Shown: one piece after another, positions 1 to 8,023 of the stretch
Layout of the letters: each line of letters opens with the position of its first letter
How positions within the stretch are numbered: the stretch's first letter is position 1
Position numbers and translations under genes: made by a program
Notes under the pieces: generated by a model
Database searches by the model: none
The model's input: the letters and a program-made list of their open reading frames with translations, nothing else
Told to the model about the DNA's origin: nothing
Virus record (IMG/VR): IMGVR_UViG_3300048927_000799
Coordinates: 1 to 59,652 of that record
Reading direction: 5' to 3' (one strand)
Length of the DNA: 59,652 bases
Origin: a virus

Positions 1-357
1 ATGCTGGAACCAAGTCATAACGACGAGCTACCGCCTATTCCCGGCAAACGCTACTTCACCATCGGTGAAGTCAGCGAGCTCTGCGCGGTCAAACCGCACG
101 TTCTGCGTTATTGGGAGCAGGAGTTTCCTCAACTCAACCCGGTCAAGCGCCGCGGGAATCGTCGGTATTATCAGCGACAGGACGTGCTGATGATCCGACA
201 GATCCGCGCGTTGCTGTATGACCAGGGGTTCACCATCGGCGGCGCCCGCTTGCGGATGTCCAGCGATGAGGTCAAGGATGATTCCCTGCAGTACAAGCAA
301 CTGATCAAACAAATGATCACTGAACTGGAAGACGTTTTGGTCGTGCTGCGCACCTGA
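1..357 (+). CDS. MerR-family transcriptional regulator (ihfA-linked type)
   Basis: A 118-residue protein with an N-terminal MerR winged helix. Residues about 18-45 read YFTIGEVSELCAV followed by LRYWEQEF, and residues 50-58 carry the KRRGNRRYY wing. The short C-terminal helix lacks the metal-binding cysteines of CueR or MerR, so the ligand is unknown. The ATG is the first base of the window and the length fits the family, so the gene appears complete. In Pseudomonas this regulator normally follows ihfA and precedes tRNA-Pro; the tRNA is seen here, while ihfA would lie outside the window. It is a host gene, not part of the prophage. Confidence 0.9.
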   Translation: MLEPSHNDELPPIPGKRYFTIGEVSELCAVKPHVLRYWEQEFPQLNPVKRRGNRRYYQRQDVLMIRQIRALLYDQGFTIGGARLRMSSDEVKDDSLQYKQLIKQMITELEDVLVVLRT

Positions 358-448
358 CGCCGTTCAATCAAAATACTTCCATCATTCAAAAGCTTAGGGT
401 ATATTCCTCGACGCTTTCGCAAGAAGCGACAACAGATTCACGCCTAGT

Positions 449-525
449 CGGGGCGTAGCGCAGTCCGGTAGCGCACTAGCATGGGGTGCTAGGGGTCGAG
501 TGTTCGAATCACTCCGTCCCGACCA
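449..525 (+). tRNA. tRNA-Pro (anticodon GGG)
   Basis: A 77-base cloverleaf can be folded by eye. The acceptor arm 449-455 pairs with 515-521 with one G-U pair. The anticodon stem CTAGC/GCTAG encloses the loop ATGGGGT, giving anticodon GGG at 483-485. The T loop is TTCGAAT and CCA is encoded at 523-525. It is the integration site: the prophage supplies the 3' part, so the gene stays intact at the left junction. Confidence 0.97.
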
Positions 526-529
526 TATA
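479..529. repeat. attL: attL, 51-bp direct repeat with attR
   Basis: Bases 479-529 are identical to 55384-55434. They cover the anticodon arm, T arm and 3' end of tRNA-Pro plus four bases. Identity ends at A478 versus T55383 on the left and T530 versus A55435 on the right. This is the classic signature of tyrosine-integrase insertion into the 3' half of a tRNA gene. Confidence 0.95.
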
Positions 530-575
530 TTTCAATGACTTAGCCGCCTTTTTGTGGCTTTGTTGTTTCTGGGTC

Positions 576-593
576 AGTGACTTTTCGAGTGAC
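576..593 (+). repeat. Left copy of an 18-bp end repeat, possible integrase or Xis arm site
   Basis: AGTGACTTTTCGAGTGAC here is repeated exactly and in the same orientation at 55273-55290. Each copy holds two GTGAC half-units 12 bp apart. It lies 47 bp inside attL and downstream of the integrase gene. Paired short repeats flanking the core are the usual arm-type sites of tyrosine integrases; which protein binds is not shown by the sequence. Confidence 0.55.
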
Positions 594-607
594 CCTGCCG
601 TTTTTCA

Positions 608-1792
608 TCATGCATTCCTCCTCTTAAGAATCGTCAGCGCTGGTGCGCGTGAGTCGGTTACTGATACCTTATTTGCCGCTGCAATCAACTGATCCAGCTC
701 TGCTGCTGAGTAGTGACTGGTGATGCTTCCGTTCTTGTGGCCTAGCAATGCCTTGCGATCCTCTTCTGTCACGCCTGCTGCACGTAGCCTTCTGCCAAAG
801 GTGTGCTTCAGGTCGTGAACACGTATGCGCAAATACCCATCGTGAGCCTTGCGCAGGAACTTCTCTCCCCATTTCGCCGCCGCCCTGACTCGTGCCTTCT
901 TCCAGGCCGAGTCATTCATCCGGTGAACGGTCGTTTCATTCCCTTCACTATCTGGCTTGCCAAACGGAAACACGTACAGCGGATGCTTGCCGCGCTGCTG
1001 CTCGATGACTGATTTTGCAACGTCATTCAAAATCACCAAGCGCTCATCCCGGTTTTTCACGCCGGCCTTCGCGCTTCGGCCGCCAAACCCGGCTGGGATC
1101 AGAAACACACTGGTCTTCAACTCGGGTACCGGAATTTCCCAATCCCACTGTAATTTGCACACCTCTTGCTCCCGGCAGCCGGTGTTCACCTTGAACATTG
1201 CCATCGTCTGAAGGTGCGCCGGTAACTCAGCGAACAGAATCGATTGCTCATCCCACGACAAAGGGTAGGGCTTTCGGGAGTTCGTCTTTTCGTCCAGCAG
1301 TGAAATCATCGGCACCACGTCCAGCCATGGCCGCCGCTCTTCGTCCCGCCACTTCCTTGCGCAAAGATTCAGAACCCTGATGACGCGTTGCAGCGCGATA
1401 TTCACGGTTCGGTTCGTCACTGGCTTTCCCTTATCCGGCTGAAGCTTGGACTGGATGTAGGGGGCCAGTGAGTCGTCATCTATATGGGTGATGGGCAGGT
1501 GCCCAATAAACGGGTCGAGCTGTTCCATGTAAGTGGCTGAAATGTGGATCGATGCCTGGTTCTTCACCTCGAGCAGGAAGCGAATCGACGCCTCCCGCCA
1601 CGTCCGGACCTGGCGCACGCCATACACCTTTCGCTGGCGTAACTTTTCCAGCATGTGGATCAGGTATTGCTCCGCTTCCGCCCGGTCACTAGTTCCAGTA
1701 CTTTCTTGAATTCGTTCTCCCCGGTATTTTTTATCAATCTTCCAGATGCCGTTCGGCATTTTCTGGAGCCCTGTGATTGCTTTTTGGGCCAT
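608..1792 (-). CDS. int: Phage tyrosine integrase
   Basis: A 394-residue site-specific recombinase that would integrate and excise the prophage at tRNA-Pro. An N-terminal arm-binding and core-binding region (about 1-165) is followed by the catalytic domain. Visible active-site residues are Arg207 in NTGCREQE, His326 in HDLKHTFGRR, His352 in LGHKNGS and nucleophile Tyr361 in SHYSAAEL. The second catalytic Arg of the usual H-x-x-R is Lys329 here. I believe this HDLKHTF variant also occurs in other Pseudomonas prophage integrases. Its 5' end overlaps the upstream Xis-like gene by 133 bp, suggesting coupled expression. Confidence 0.95.
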   Translation of the reverse strand: MAQKAITGLQKMPNGIWKIDKKYRGERIQESTGTSDRAEAEQYLIHMLEKLRQRKVYGVRQVRTWREASIRFLLEVKNQASIHISATYMEQLDPFIGHLPITHIDDDSLAPYIQSKLQPDKGKPVTNRTVNIALQRVIRVLNLCARKWRDEERRPWLDVVPMISLLDEKTNSRKPYPLSWDEQSILFAELPAHLQTMAMFKVNTGCREQEVCKLQWDWEIPVPELKTSVFLIPAGFGGRSAKAGVKNRDERLVILNDVAKSVIEQQRGKHPLYVFPFGKPDSEGNETTVHRMNDSAWKKARVRAAAKWGEKFLRKAHDGYLRIRVHDLKHTFGRRLRAAGVTEEDRKALLGHKNGSITSHYSAAELDQLIAAANKVSVTDSRAPALTILKRRNA

Positions 1793-2076
1793 TCGGTTGC
1801 TCCTTTGGCCCCGGCATGGCGCTCGCTGCGGGGCTGATTGTTGTCCTGATTGGCGACCTTTTCAATCGCCATGGCTTGGATGTACGCGTCGGCCCACTCA
1901 TCAATCTCGTGCCGGTCAAAGGCGATGCCCTGTTTCCCGATCGGGAATTCCCGAACGTGGGGTCTGACCGTCTTGTCGAATTCAGCCCGACACATGCCGA
2001 GGTAGCCGTACACGTCACGCGCCCGGATAAAGCGCGGCGTAATGCCAGAAGGCTGCGCCGCAGTTGCATTTGCCAT
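1660..2076 (-). CDS. AlpA/excisionase-like DNA-binding protein
   Basis: A 138-residue protein whose first 70 residues resemble an AlpA/Xis winged helix: RFIRARDVYGYLGMCRAEFDK, then a wing (GKQGIAFDRHEIDEW) and the helix WADAYIQAM. The remaining 65 residues are basic, low complexity and overlap the integrase start in another frame. Small helix-turn-helix proteins just upstream of int usually act as recombination directionality factors. That role is inferred from position and domain. Confidence 0.6.
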   Translation of the reverse strand: MANATAAQPSGITPRFIRARDVYGYLGMCRAEFDKTVRPHVREFPIGKQGIAFDRHEIDEWADAYIQAMAIEKVANQDNNQPRSERHAGAKGATEWPKKQSQGSRKCRTASGRLIKNTGENEFKKVLELVTGRKRSNT

Positions 2077-2098
2077 GTTGGCTACCTCCGTCCAGGGT

Positions 2099-2560
2099 CT
2101 ATGCGGGGTTGAGTAGTTGTGTGGTGTCTTCCGACTTGATTAGCGCCGCCGCCTTAGTCGCTATCGCGATTGCCTCAGGATTGGTCTCATCGTGCTCGAG
2201 CATTTTGGCGATATGGAATGCCTCTTCCGGCGATACCGGGGCTAACAGTTCGACCGCCAGATAATGATCGATCTCTTCGGCAGCGCCGCATTTCGTAAGG
2301 GTGTACTCAAGCAGGCGACCGCAGGTTTCACAGTGACAGCAGCCGTCATTTTCTTGCAGCCATCCGCCATCAACGTACTCAGCCACACCTGCTGCAACCT
2401 TGGCATCAGCGCATGTCCGGCAATAAGAGGGGCCTTGATCTGCACCGCCCCCTCCGATCCAATGCGGGTATGGAACATCCAGGACGGAGGCGTGCTTGGT
2501 CAGGATTATGAGAGCCGAATGTGCAATCTCCGGCGTAGTCGCATCGTTTGTTTCGGACAC
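2099..2560 (-). CDS. Hypothetical phage protein with paired cysteines
   Basis: A 153-residue protein of unknown function. It contains CRTC and, 30 residues later, CCHCETC, which could bind one zinc ion. The C-terminal third is helical and acidic. A GTG start at 2560 is preferred because GGAG lies six bases upstream; another GTG at 2584 would add eight residues. It is the last small gene of the leftward cluster before the Xis-like gene. Confidence 0.6.
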   Translation of the reverse strand: MSETNDATTPEIAHSALIILTKHASVLDVPYPHWIGGGGADQGPSYCRTCADAKVAAGVAEYVDGGWLQENDGCCHCETCGRLLEYTLTKCGAAEEIDHYLAVELLAPVSPEEAFHIAKMLEHDETNPEAIAIATKAAALIKSEDTTQLLNPA

Positions 2561-2610
2561 AGATATCTCCCGCCCGCCGTACACCGGCAGGCATTTGGAT
2601 GGGGAAGGGG

Positions 2611-2841
2611 TTAGGAAAACAGGTCGGGCGGCGGACGCTTGGCCCGGCGAAGCGGAAGGTTGTGTTTCGGGTAGAAGTTTCGGCGTGCCGCAAGCCAGGC
2701 CTTGTAGCCCCAGCCATTGCGAGTTCGGTAGGGATACGACTCGTCGATCGCTTTGCTGGTCGCCAAATCATCCATGCCTTCAGCCTTGCACCGCGAATAC
2801 ATCGACTCCATCCGCTGCCAGCATTCGGTGTACCAGGTCAT
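2611..2841 (-). CDS. Small hypothetical phage protein
   Basis: A 76-residue protein, rich in Tyr, Trp and Arg, beginning MTWYTECWQRMES and ending in a basic Pro-rich tail. The ATG at 2841 follows a near-perfect ribosome site (AAGGAGG, four bases upstream). An in-frame start 24 bases earlier lacks one. No domain is recognised. Confidence 0.6.
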   Translation of the reverse strand: MTWYTECWQRMESMYSRCKAEGMDDLATSKAIDESYPYRTRNGWGYKAWLAARRNFYPKHNLPLRRAKRPPPDLFS

Positions 2842-2885
2842 GCCGCCTCCTTGCCGCGCTGCCACCAGAACCAGGCGCGGGCCAT

Positions 2886-2993
2886 CTAGCGATCCAGATA
2901 GCTGCCATTGCTAAGACGCTGGCTCTGGCACCACTCCAGCGTGCAGCTGTGGTCATCGGCGTAGGCCTGTTCGAATTGGTCTCGGCTGGTCAT
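2886..2993 (-). CDS. Very small phage protein (35 aa)
   Basis: A 35-codon reading frame starting MTSRDQFEQAYADDHSC. Its ATG shares base 2993 with the TGA of the upstream gene (TGATG), and a purine-rich GGGGGGA lies just upstream. Such overlaps recur throughout this operon, which supports real, coupled translation. Function unknown. Confidence 0.5.
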   Translation of the reverse strand: MTSRDQFEQAYADDHSCTLEWCQSQRLSNGSYLDR

Positions 2994-3415
2994 CAACAAT
3001 CCCCCCACGCCAATTCCTTGATGTAGTCACCGCCTTCGCATACGACTTCGCCGGTAGAGAATGACTGTGCAGCGATCAATGCTTCGGCCTGAGCCCTCCC
3101 GGTCTTTGCACGCTCCAAGGCAAGCTTGGCGTGTTGGGCCTGACGCAATTTGCGAACCCGGTATGAGTTCATTGCATCCTTCAGTTCTGGATAGCAAAAA
3201 CGCCGTGATGAATCTTTCAGAATGCGTTTTCGATATTTCTTGAAGCTGTTTTCGCCGTAAATCATCGGCATTCGGTGCTGGAAGTCCCTTACCACGTAGT
3301 AGCAGTGCTCCGTTTCGCCGATTACGATGTATCGACAACACTCGATGGTGACGCCGTCAGGTCCGATTGAGTCCGTATACCTGAAATGGTCCGGGCCAAG
3401 CTTTGTGTTTTCCAT
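2993..3415 (-). CDS. Hypothetical phage protein
   Basis: A 140-residue protein beginning MENTKLGPDHFRYTDSIGPD. The middle is very basic and helical (FKKYRKRILKDSSRRFCY and the helix after KDAMNSYRV). I do not recognise a family. The ATG at 3415 follows GAGGAG by about ten bases. It is the first leftward gene after a plus-strand gene at 3566, so 3416-3565 probably holds divergent promoters. Confidence 0.6.
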   Translation of the reverse strand: MENTKLGPDHFRYTDSIGPDGVTIECCRYIVIGETEHCYYVVRDFQHRMPMIYGENSFKKYRKRILKDSSRRFCYPELKDAMNSYRVRKLRQAQHAKLALERAKTGRAQAEALIAAQSFSTGEVVCEGGDYIKELAWGDC

Positions 3416-3565
3416 GAGCGCACAACTCCTCGCCGCATACGCAGCAGGCAATAGGGATAGGGTGGTTGTTGACCGGCGATCAGACCGGTTGAATCAACCG
3501 ATCAGCGCCAGCTCAGATATAAAAGGAATCGATTTCCGGTTGCTTCACGCTCAAGGATCTATCGC

Positions 3566-3790
3566 ATGCAATCCGCACAGGACTTCAGACACGCAGCGCA
3601 TAAGTTGATCTTGGCTCTGGATGCATCAACAGCTGAGATGATGGGATTGATTGCTTCAGGATCTATGAATACAGAAGAGTGGAGATCGGCCGTCGGTGCG
3701 CAGCAAGAAGCTTTCGTTGAGTTGCATCTTTATCTGAATCAACCTGGTGCTGACGCGCTGATTCAGGAAATCAGTCGTTGCAAGCAATAG
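3566..3790 (+). CDS. Small hypothetical protein, accessory gene
   Basis: A 74-residue soluble, mostly helical protein beginning MQSAQDFRHAAHKLILALD, preceded by AAGGA. It is on the opposite strand to its neighbours and stands alone between two leftward groups, typical of a phage accessory (moron) gene. No domain is recognised. Confidence 0.5.
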   Translation: MQSAQDFRHAAHKLILALDASTAEMMGLIASGSMNTEEWRSAVGAQQEAFVELHLYLNQPGADALIQEISRCKQ

Positions 3791-3820
3791 GGATGGGGTG
3801 GGGCCGAACGGGCGGCGGGG

Positions 3821-4036
3821 TTACTTGTTCTGGCGTAAGGCTTCAGCAGCGCACAAGGCGCCGTATTCCTTCATCTGCTCGATGGTGTAGCCGGGGACTT
3901 CGCGTTCTGGCTGAAGGAAGCCCCAGTGGCGTGGAGGGTGGGGTAGGACGATAACGGGAGGCAGAAGCCGCTGTTGCATTTGCTCACAGCCGCACCGAGC
4001 TGGATGTGCCTGTGGTTGTTGGCATCGCTGACTCAT
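3821..4036 (-). CDS. Small hypothetical phage protein
   Basis: A 71-residue protein. The first half is rich in Pro, Gln, Cys and His (GCEQMQQRLLPPVIVLPHPP) and the end is helical (YTIEQMKEYGALCAAEALRQ). It starts inside the stop of the DUF4031 gene (ATGA overlap), so the two are co-translated. Proteins ending like this are common in Pseudomonas phages; the function is unknown. Confidence 0.6.
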   Translation of the reverse strand: MSQRCQQPQAHPARCGCEQMQQRLLPPVIVLPHPPRHWGFLQPEREVPGYTIEQMKEYGALCAAEALRQNK

Positions 4037-4353
4037 AACCCCTCCTGCTGATACGTGCCCACTTCGCTCTCGTCGGCGGCGCTGGCGGCTTGGATGATTG
4101 CCTCGCGGCGAGATTTGATCAGCGAGACCAGTTCGTGCCGGTCGATTTCCTTCGCTCCCAGCTGAATGGCGCGGGCGCGCTTGGTCAGGCAGATGTCGTA
4201 GTGGCTTTTAACGGTGCCGGGGAACTGATGCCAGCGCCGCGCGATGCCGATCTTGTCGGCCATGGCGTGCAGCTCTTCTTCAGTGTCGGCGAGCATGTGG
4301 CACATCTTCATCCGGCGGTACGGAATCTGTTCGTTATCGACGTAGACGGGCAT
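4033..4353 (-). CDS. DUF4031 domain protein
   Basis: A 106-residue protein matching DUF4031: it starts MPVYVDNEQIPYRRMKMCHM, followed by ADTEEELHAMADKIG and HYDICLTKRARAIQLGA. The ATG at 4353 restores the usual MxVYVDN start; an upstream ATG at 4374 would add seven residues. The molecular function of DUF4031 is not known to me. It sits directly downstream of the methyltransferase, separated by a symmetric repeat. Confidence 0.8.
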   Translation of the reverse strand: MPVYVDNEQIPYRRMKMCHMLADTEEELHAMADKIGIARRWHQFPGTVKSHYDICLTKRARAIQLGAKEIDRHELVSLIKSRREAIIQAASAADESEVGTYQQEGL

Positions 4354-4365
4354 GGCGATATCCCT

Positions 4366-4411
4366 GTAACCCATAAAGGTTACTTTTCGAGATGTAACCT
4401 CTGGAGGTTAC
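4366..4411. promoter_or_regulatory. Four-arm symmetric repeat between methyltransferase and DUF4031 genes
   Basis: GTAACC (4366), GGTTAC (4378), GTAACC (4394) and GGTTAC (4406) alternate with spacers of 6, 10 and 6 bases. The 46-bp block is symmetric around 4388/4389. It can form alternative hairpins in RNA or bind a dimer at two dyads. It lies within the intercistronic gap, just upstream of the DUF4031 start. Confidence 0.5.
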
Positions 4412-4422
4412 TGTGGGGTTGG

Positions 4423-6516
4423 TCAGGCGGCGACGGCTTGGCGTTGAGCCACGCGCCATGGATCGTTGGCGCGGGCGAGGGCTGCCATTGGCGGCGGACT
4501 TACGCTGTTACCGCACATGTGGACCTGTTCGGTCTTCGTGAATGGCTTGCCGTCGGCGCCATGCGTGATGATGTAGTCCGGCGGGAAGCCCTGCGCCCGG
4601 TACAGCTCAGCCGGTTGCAGCATGCGAAGCCGGATGTCGACGATCACATAGGGCGTGCCCTTCACCATGACGGTCACCAGGCCGAGCCGGTCTTTGGTGG
4701 TGATCGTGGGCGCCGGCTGGTCGCAGGTGCTCATGTTCTCGGTGCCGTAGTAGCTGATCAGGAACGCAGCGACGCGCAACGCCCCCTCTTCATGCTCTGG
4801 TGACAGTTCGAAACTGACCAGCGAGCTCTTTCCGCCACCACCGGCAGTTATCGTCGGCGATGGGTCGGTCAGTGCCTGGCCAACGCTGGCGCCGAACTGC
4901 CGTTCCATGAAGGCGGTCATCAGGCCGTGGTGCGTGCCGCCCGCGCTGACAGTGTGCAGAGGATCATCCGCCGCCCGGGCGTCACAGTTGCCTCGCAGGT
5001 GTAGAAGACTTGCAGTCACCAACTGCTGCTGGCTGCCGGTGTTCGTCACCGTGGTCATCGGGTCGTTGAGGCTTTTGGCGTCGGTGGTGTTGAAGCCGCC
5101 ATTCATCTGGGCCATGAAGGCGGTTGCGATGCCCATGGCGTGCGCTGCCCCGGCTGGCCGCTGGTAATTGCCGCCACTGGTGATGGTCGGTAGCGGTTCG
5201 TCCAGCGCTTTGCCTTCATCATCAAATCGAAATTTGACCAGGTGCGCAGCGGCAAGCGCATGTTTCACGCCTCCGGCGACTACGGTACCGAGAGGCTGAT
5301 CAAGATCCTGCGTGCGCGGCTGCTGGCCTTCGCGTTCCCCGTAACCGGTTTGCACGAGGGTCGGGCTGATTAATGTCAGTTCGCCGCGGTTGGCACAAGT
5401 CACGGTCGGCAGAGGTTGGAGCGGATCGTTGATGCGGTCGCTGCCTTGGTGTGTCGCTGGCGCGATCACTGGGCTGACGACAGAGAATGAACCGCCTTTC
5501 GGATATGACGTGACTGTGCGCAGCGGCTCATCCAACGATTGAACAGTCTCGGTTGACCAGTTCGCGATCGGAACAATGAACGGCGCCGGGTTGTCGATGA
5601 CGAATTTCTTCATGCCTTTGGCGATCCGGCGTTTGGTGGCGTCGGCCAATTCATCCTTACGACCAAAAATGCTTTTGCCCAGGTCGCTGAAATCGATGCA
5701 CTCGGCGGCGGTGCGGTACTTCTGCTGCCCCTTGCCGGGCTTCTTGGCGTGGGTCGGCTCCGGCCACACGATTGGCTGGCCATCACAACGGGCAATCATG
5801 AACAGGCGTTCCCGGCTGGTTGGCGCGCCGAAGTCGCAAGCCTTGATGACACGCCACTCGACGGCGTAGCCCATGCCTTCCAGAAGTTGTACGAACCGGC
5901 GCCAGGTAGTGCCGCGGCGTTTTGGGTCAGGCACCAGAAACTGCTGGCCAACGGGGACAACCTCGCCAGGCTCGGCGACAACCTTTTCAATGACCTCCTT
6001 GCCCTTGGCATTCAGTACCGTGACCAGCTTGATAGCGCGCCCGGTCGCTTTGTCGCGCTTGGCGATCAGCGGGCCCCACTGCAGGATCTGCTTCACGTTC
6101 TCCAGACTGATGACGCGGGGCTTCTTCTTGCCTCCCCACTTCAAACCGATCCACGACAGATTGCGGATCTCCCGCTTGCGTGGTTGGCCGCCGGCTGCCT
6201 GGCTGTGATGTGTGCAGTCGGGACTCATATGGAACCAGCCGACCGCCTTGCCCCCGCATTCCGTGTCCGGATCACCTTCGAACACGTCGGTGGTGAAGTG
6301 CTTGGCGCCAGGGTGGTTGATGGTGTGCATGCTGATCGCCTTGGCGCTGTGGTTCTTCGCCACGCTGACCTTGCGACCTAGGCCCATTTCCAGCCCGGTT
6401 CCGGCGCCGCCACCGCCGCAGAAGAAGTCCACGACGATCTCATCGTCTTGCGGGTCGAAGCCAAGGCCGTACTGCGTTTTGAAATCGAAGGGGTGTTTCT
6501 TCTGATGTGCAGACAT
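4423..6516 (-). CDS. DNA (cytosine-5) methyltransferase, phage type
   Basis: A 697-residue C5 methyltransferase. Motif I is VVDFFCGGGGAGTG (28-40). The motif IV nucleophile is Cys101 in SPDCTHHS, an unusual form of the PC motif. Motif VI is SLENV (Glu139), motif VIII is SRERLFMIAR near 235-243, and MCGNSV near the end is motif X. Between about 327 and 607 are some eight degenerate repeats of the form (L/D)DxPLxT(V/I)T, where a target-recognition domain would be. No restriction partner is adjacent, so it probably protects phage DNA or alters host methylation. The start follows GAGG by seven bases. Confidence 0.9.
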   Translation of the reverse strand: MSAHQKKHPFDFKTQYGLGFDPQDDEIVVDFFCGGGGAGTGLEMGLGRKVSVAKNHSAKAISMHTINHPGAKHFTTDVFEGDPDTECGGKAVGWFHMSPDCTHHSQAAGGQPRKREIRNLSWIGLKWGGKKKPRVISLENVKQILQWGPLIAKRDKATGRAIKLVTVLNAKGKEVIEKVVAEPGEVVPVGQQFLVPDPKRRGTTWRRFVQLLEGMGYAVEWRVIKACDFGAPTSRERLFMIARCDGQPIVWPEPTHAKKPGKGQQKYRTAAECIDFSDLGKSIFGRKDELADATKRRIAKGMKKFVIDNPAPFIVPIANWSTETVQSLDEPLRTVTSYPKGGSFSVVSPVIAPATHQGSDRINDPLQPLPTVTCANRGELTLISPTLVQTGYGEREGQQPRTQDLDQPLGTVVAGGVKHALAAAHLVKFRFDDEGKALDEPLPTITSGGNYQRPAGAAHAMGIATAFMAQMNGGFNTTDAKSLNDPMTTVTNTGSQQQLVTASLLHLRGNCDARAADDPLHTVSAGGTHHGLMTAFMERQFGASVGQALTDPSPTITAGGGGKSSLVSFELSPEHEEGALRVAAFLISYYGTENMSTCDQPAPTITTKDRLGLVTVMVKGTPYVIVDIRLRMLQPAELYRAQGFPPDYIITHGADGKPFTKTEQVHMCGNSVSPPPMAALARANDPWRVAQRQAVAA

Positions 6517-6586
6517 AGAGGATCCTCGCCAGTGGCGTGATTCGTGGAAGTGGGGTATTTAAAGGAAAAATATTGGAGCGAGTTGG

Positions 6587-6868
6587 ATGCAGTTTTTGAC
6601 TTTGAAACTTGTCTGCACGGTACTTCTCTGCTCGTGCGCAATCATTTCGTGCATTTTGTGGATTGGCTCTGCAATGGTTAAGGCTCCTTACGTGGAGAAG
6701 GTCTCAGACGATGGCTGGACGGAAGCCGCATTAACCCGAACAGAGGAAGGGAGAACTTTCGATATCATCGCCACCGCCGATTTGCAGACAAAGTGGAACA
6801 GGTGGGCAGCAGGATTTGCCGCTGCCGCCGCCGTGTTCCAAGCGATTGTTGCGTGGATCACCTATTGA
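6587..6868 (+). CDS. Small membrane protein, accessory gene
   Basis: A 93-residue protein with two predicted transmembrane segments: residues about 8-30 (VCTVLLCSCAIISCILWIG) and 73-91 (WAAGFAAAAAVFQAIVAW), with a polar loop between. GGAGCGAG precedes the ATG. It is encoded against its neighbours, as expected for an accessory gene expressed from its own promoter. Function unknown; the topology would also fit a superinfection-exclusion peptide. Confidence 0.5.
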   Translation: MQFLTLKLVCTVLLCSCAIISCILWIGSAMVKAPYVEKVSDDGWTEAALTRTEEGRTFDIIATADLQTKWNRWAAGFAAAAAVFQAIVAWITY

Positions 6869-6936
6869 CCAAAGATGTGCAGATTCCTTGAAGTGGAATG
6901 GCCTACGCTTACCTCTCCACAGGAAGGGAGAAGGTC

Positions 6937-7131
6937 ATGAGCGAAGACAGGGAAAAGGCGTTGGCGCTGGCACTGAAAGCGGTACTCAGTGCCGCGCGCA
7001 ATCAAGGGCTCGATCTGGACGAACTGTCAGAAGCAGCGGCCGATGAGCTTTTGAATTTAGAGGCCTACGAATCAGACTATCTGGCCATGGCCATCAATGA
7101 GATTGAGGTGGCGGTGGATGCGCTGGTGTGA
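6937..7131 (+). CDS. Small acidic helical protein
   Basis: A 64-residue, acidic, all-helical protein beginning MSEDREKALALALKAVL. The ATG at 6937 follows GGGAGAAGG; an in-frame start at 6898 lacks such a site. It ends one base before the stop of a convergent gene. No family recognised; small acidic phage proteins often bind host regulators, but nothing here shows that. Confidence 0.5.
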   Translation: MSEDREKALALALKAVLSAARNQGLDLDELSEAAADELLNLEAYESDYLAMAINEIEVAVDALV

Positions 7132-7920
7132 TCAGGCTGCTGCCAAGGCTTTTTGCGCCATGATCGCTTTGGCTGCATGGTTGATCATGTAGAGCTCTCG
7201 AATCAGCGACTCGCTCGGCTTGTCTACGCGGATTTCCCACCACTCACAGCCCAGCCCGGCTACTTCATCGTTGGCGCCCATGAACTGGTGTGCTTCCTCG
7301 GTGTAGCTGATGTTGTTCGCTTCATTGAGGCAGTCGTTGAGTTGGTCCCAGAACTCATGATCGTCCTCACCGTAAGGGTGGGCATCGTGCTTCGCTTCGA
7401 CAAATGCCAGCAGTTCGTCCCACTTCCCTGAAGCATCCTGTGCGCGTGTTGCCTCGTTACTAATCCAATCCGGAAGAGCGTCGTAGGCCTCATCTGTTTG
7501 AGAGTTATCGACGATTCGCTCACAAACGCCGTTCACTATGGCGTCACGGAAAGCGGCCTCATCGAACTCTTTAGTCCGGCATTTCTCATCAAGCTTGGAG
7601 TGGATGTAATAGCTAATATCTTTGCCGGCGAGAAATTCGATACCGTAGCTTGCTCCGACCGTAAATGTCAGGTTCGCAATGTCACCGACAACCGCGATAC
7701 CAAACCGCGTGATCATGATGTCGAACCCATGGCAGTTGCTGTCCGGTCTTGCGCAACGCCAGACTTGTACGTTGTCTTGGTCGACCAATGCGGTGTAGAC
7801 ATGGCTCTTCAGCGGTTCCGCAGCATCAGCTCGTAGCTGCGCCTCTTTCTGACGACGCTCCTCGACCCAAGCCCGGTGACGCGCCTCAGCTTCTTCATCG
7901 ATTTTGTTTACGAAAGTCAT
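7132..7920 (-). CDS. Hypothetical phage protein
   Basis: A 262-residue protein of unknown function beginning MTFVNKIDEEAEARHRAWVE. A charged helix (1-35) is followed by an alpha/beta region and an acidic second half rich in Asp, Glu and Trp. The ATG at 7920 has GGAG seven bases upstream; a longer Pro-rich extension to 8001 is unlikely because it runs into the divergent gene. No catalytic motif is evident. Confidence 0.6.
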   Translation of the reverse strand: MTFVNKIDEEAEARHRAWVEERRQKEAQLRADAAEPLKSHVYTALVDQDNVQVWRCARPDSNCHGFDIMITRFGIAVVGDIANLTFTVGASYGIEFLAGKDISYYIHSKLDEKCRTKEFDEAAFRDAIVNGVCERIVDNSQTDEAYDALPDWISNEATRAQDASGKWDELLAFVEAKHDAHPYGEDDHEFWDQLNDCLNEANNISYTEEAHQFMGANDEVAGLGCEWWEIRVDKPSESLIRELYMINHAAKAIMAQKALAAA

Positions 7921-8023
7921 GGCAATGCTCCATGCAGAATCAAGCCTCCGAAAGTTCGGTGGCGAATAGGTTGGTGGTGGGCTATACGTGATGACCGGCA
8001 TAGGGCTGTGTCAAGGAGAAGCG

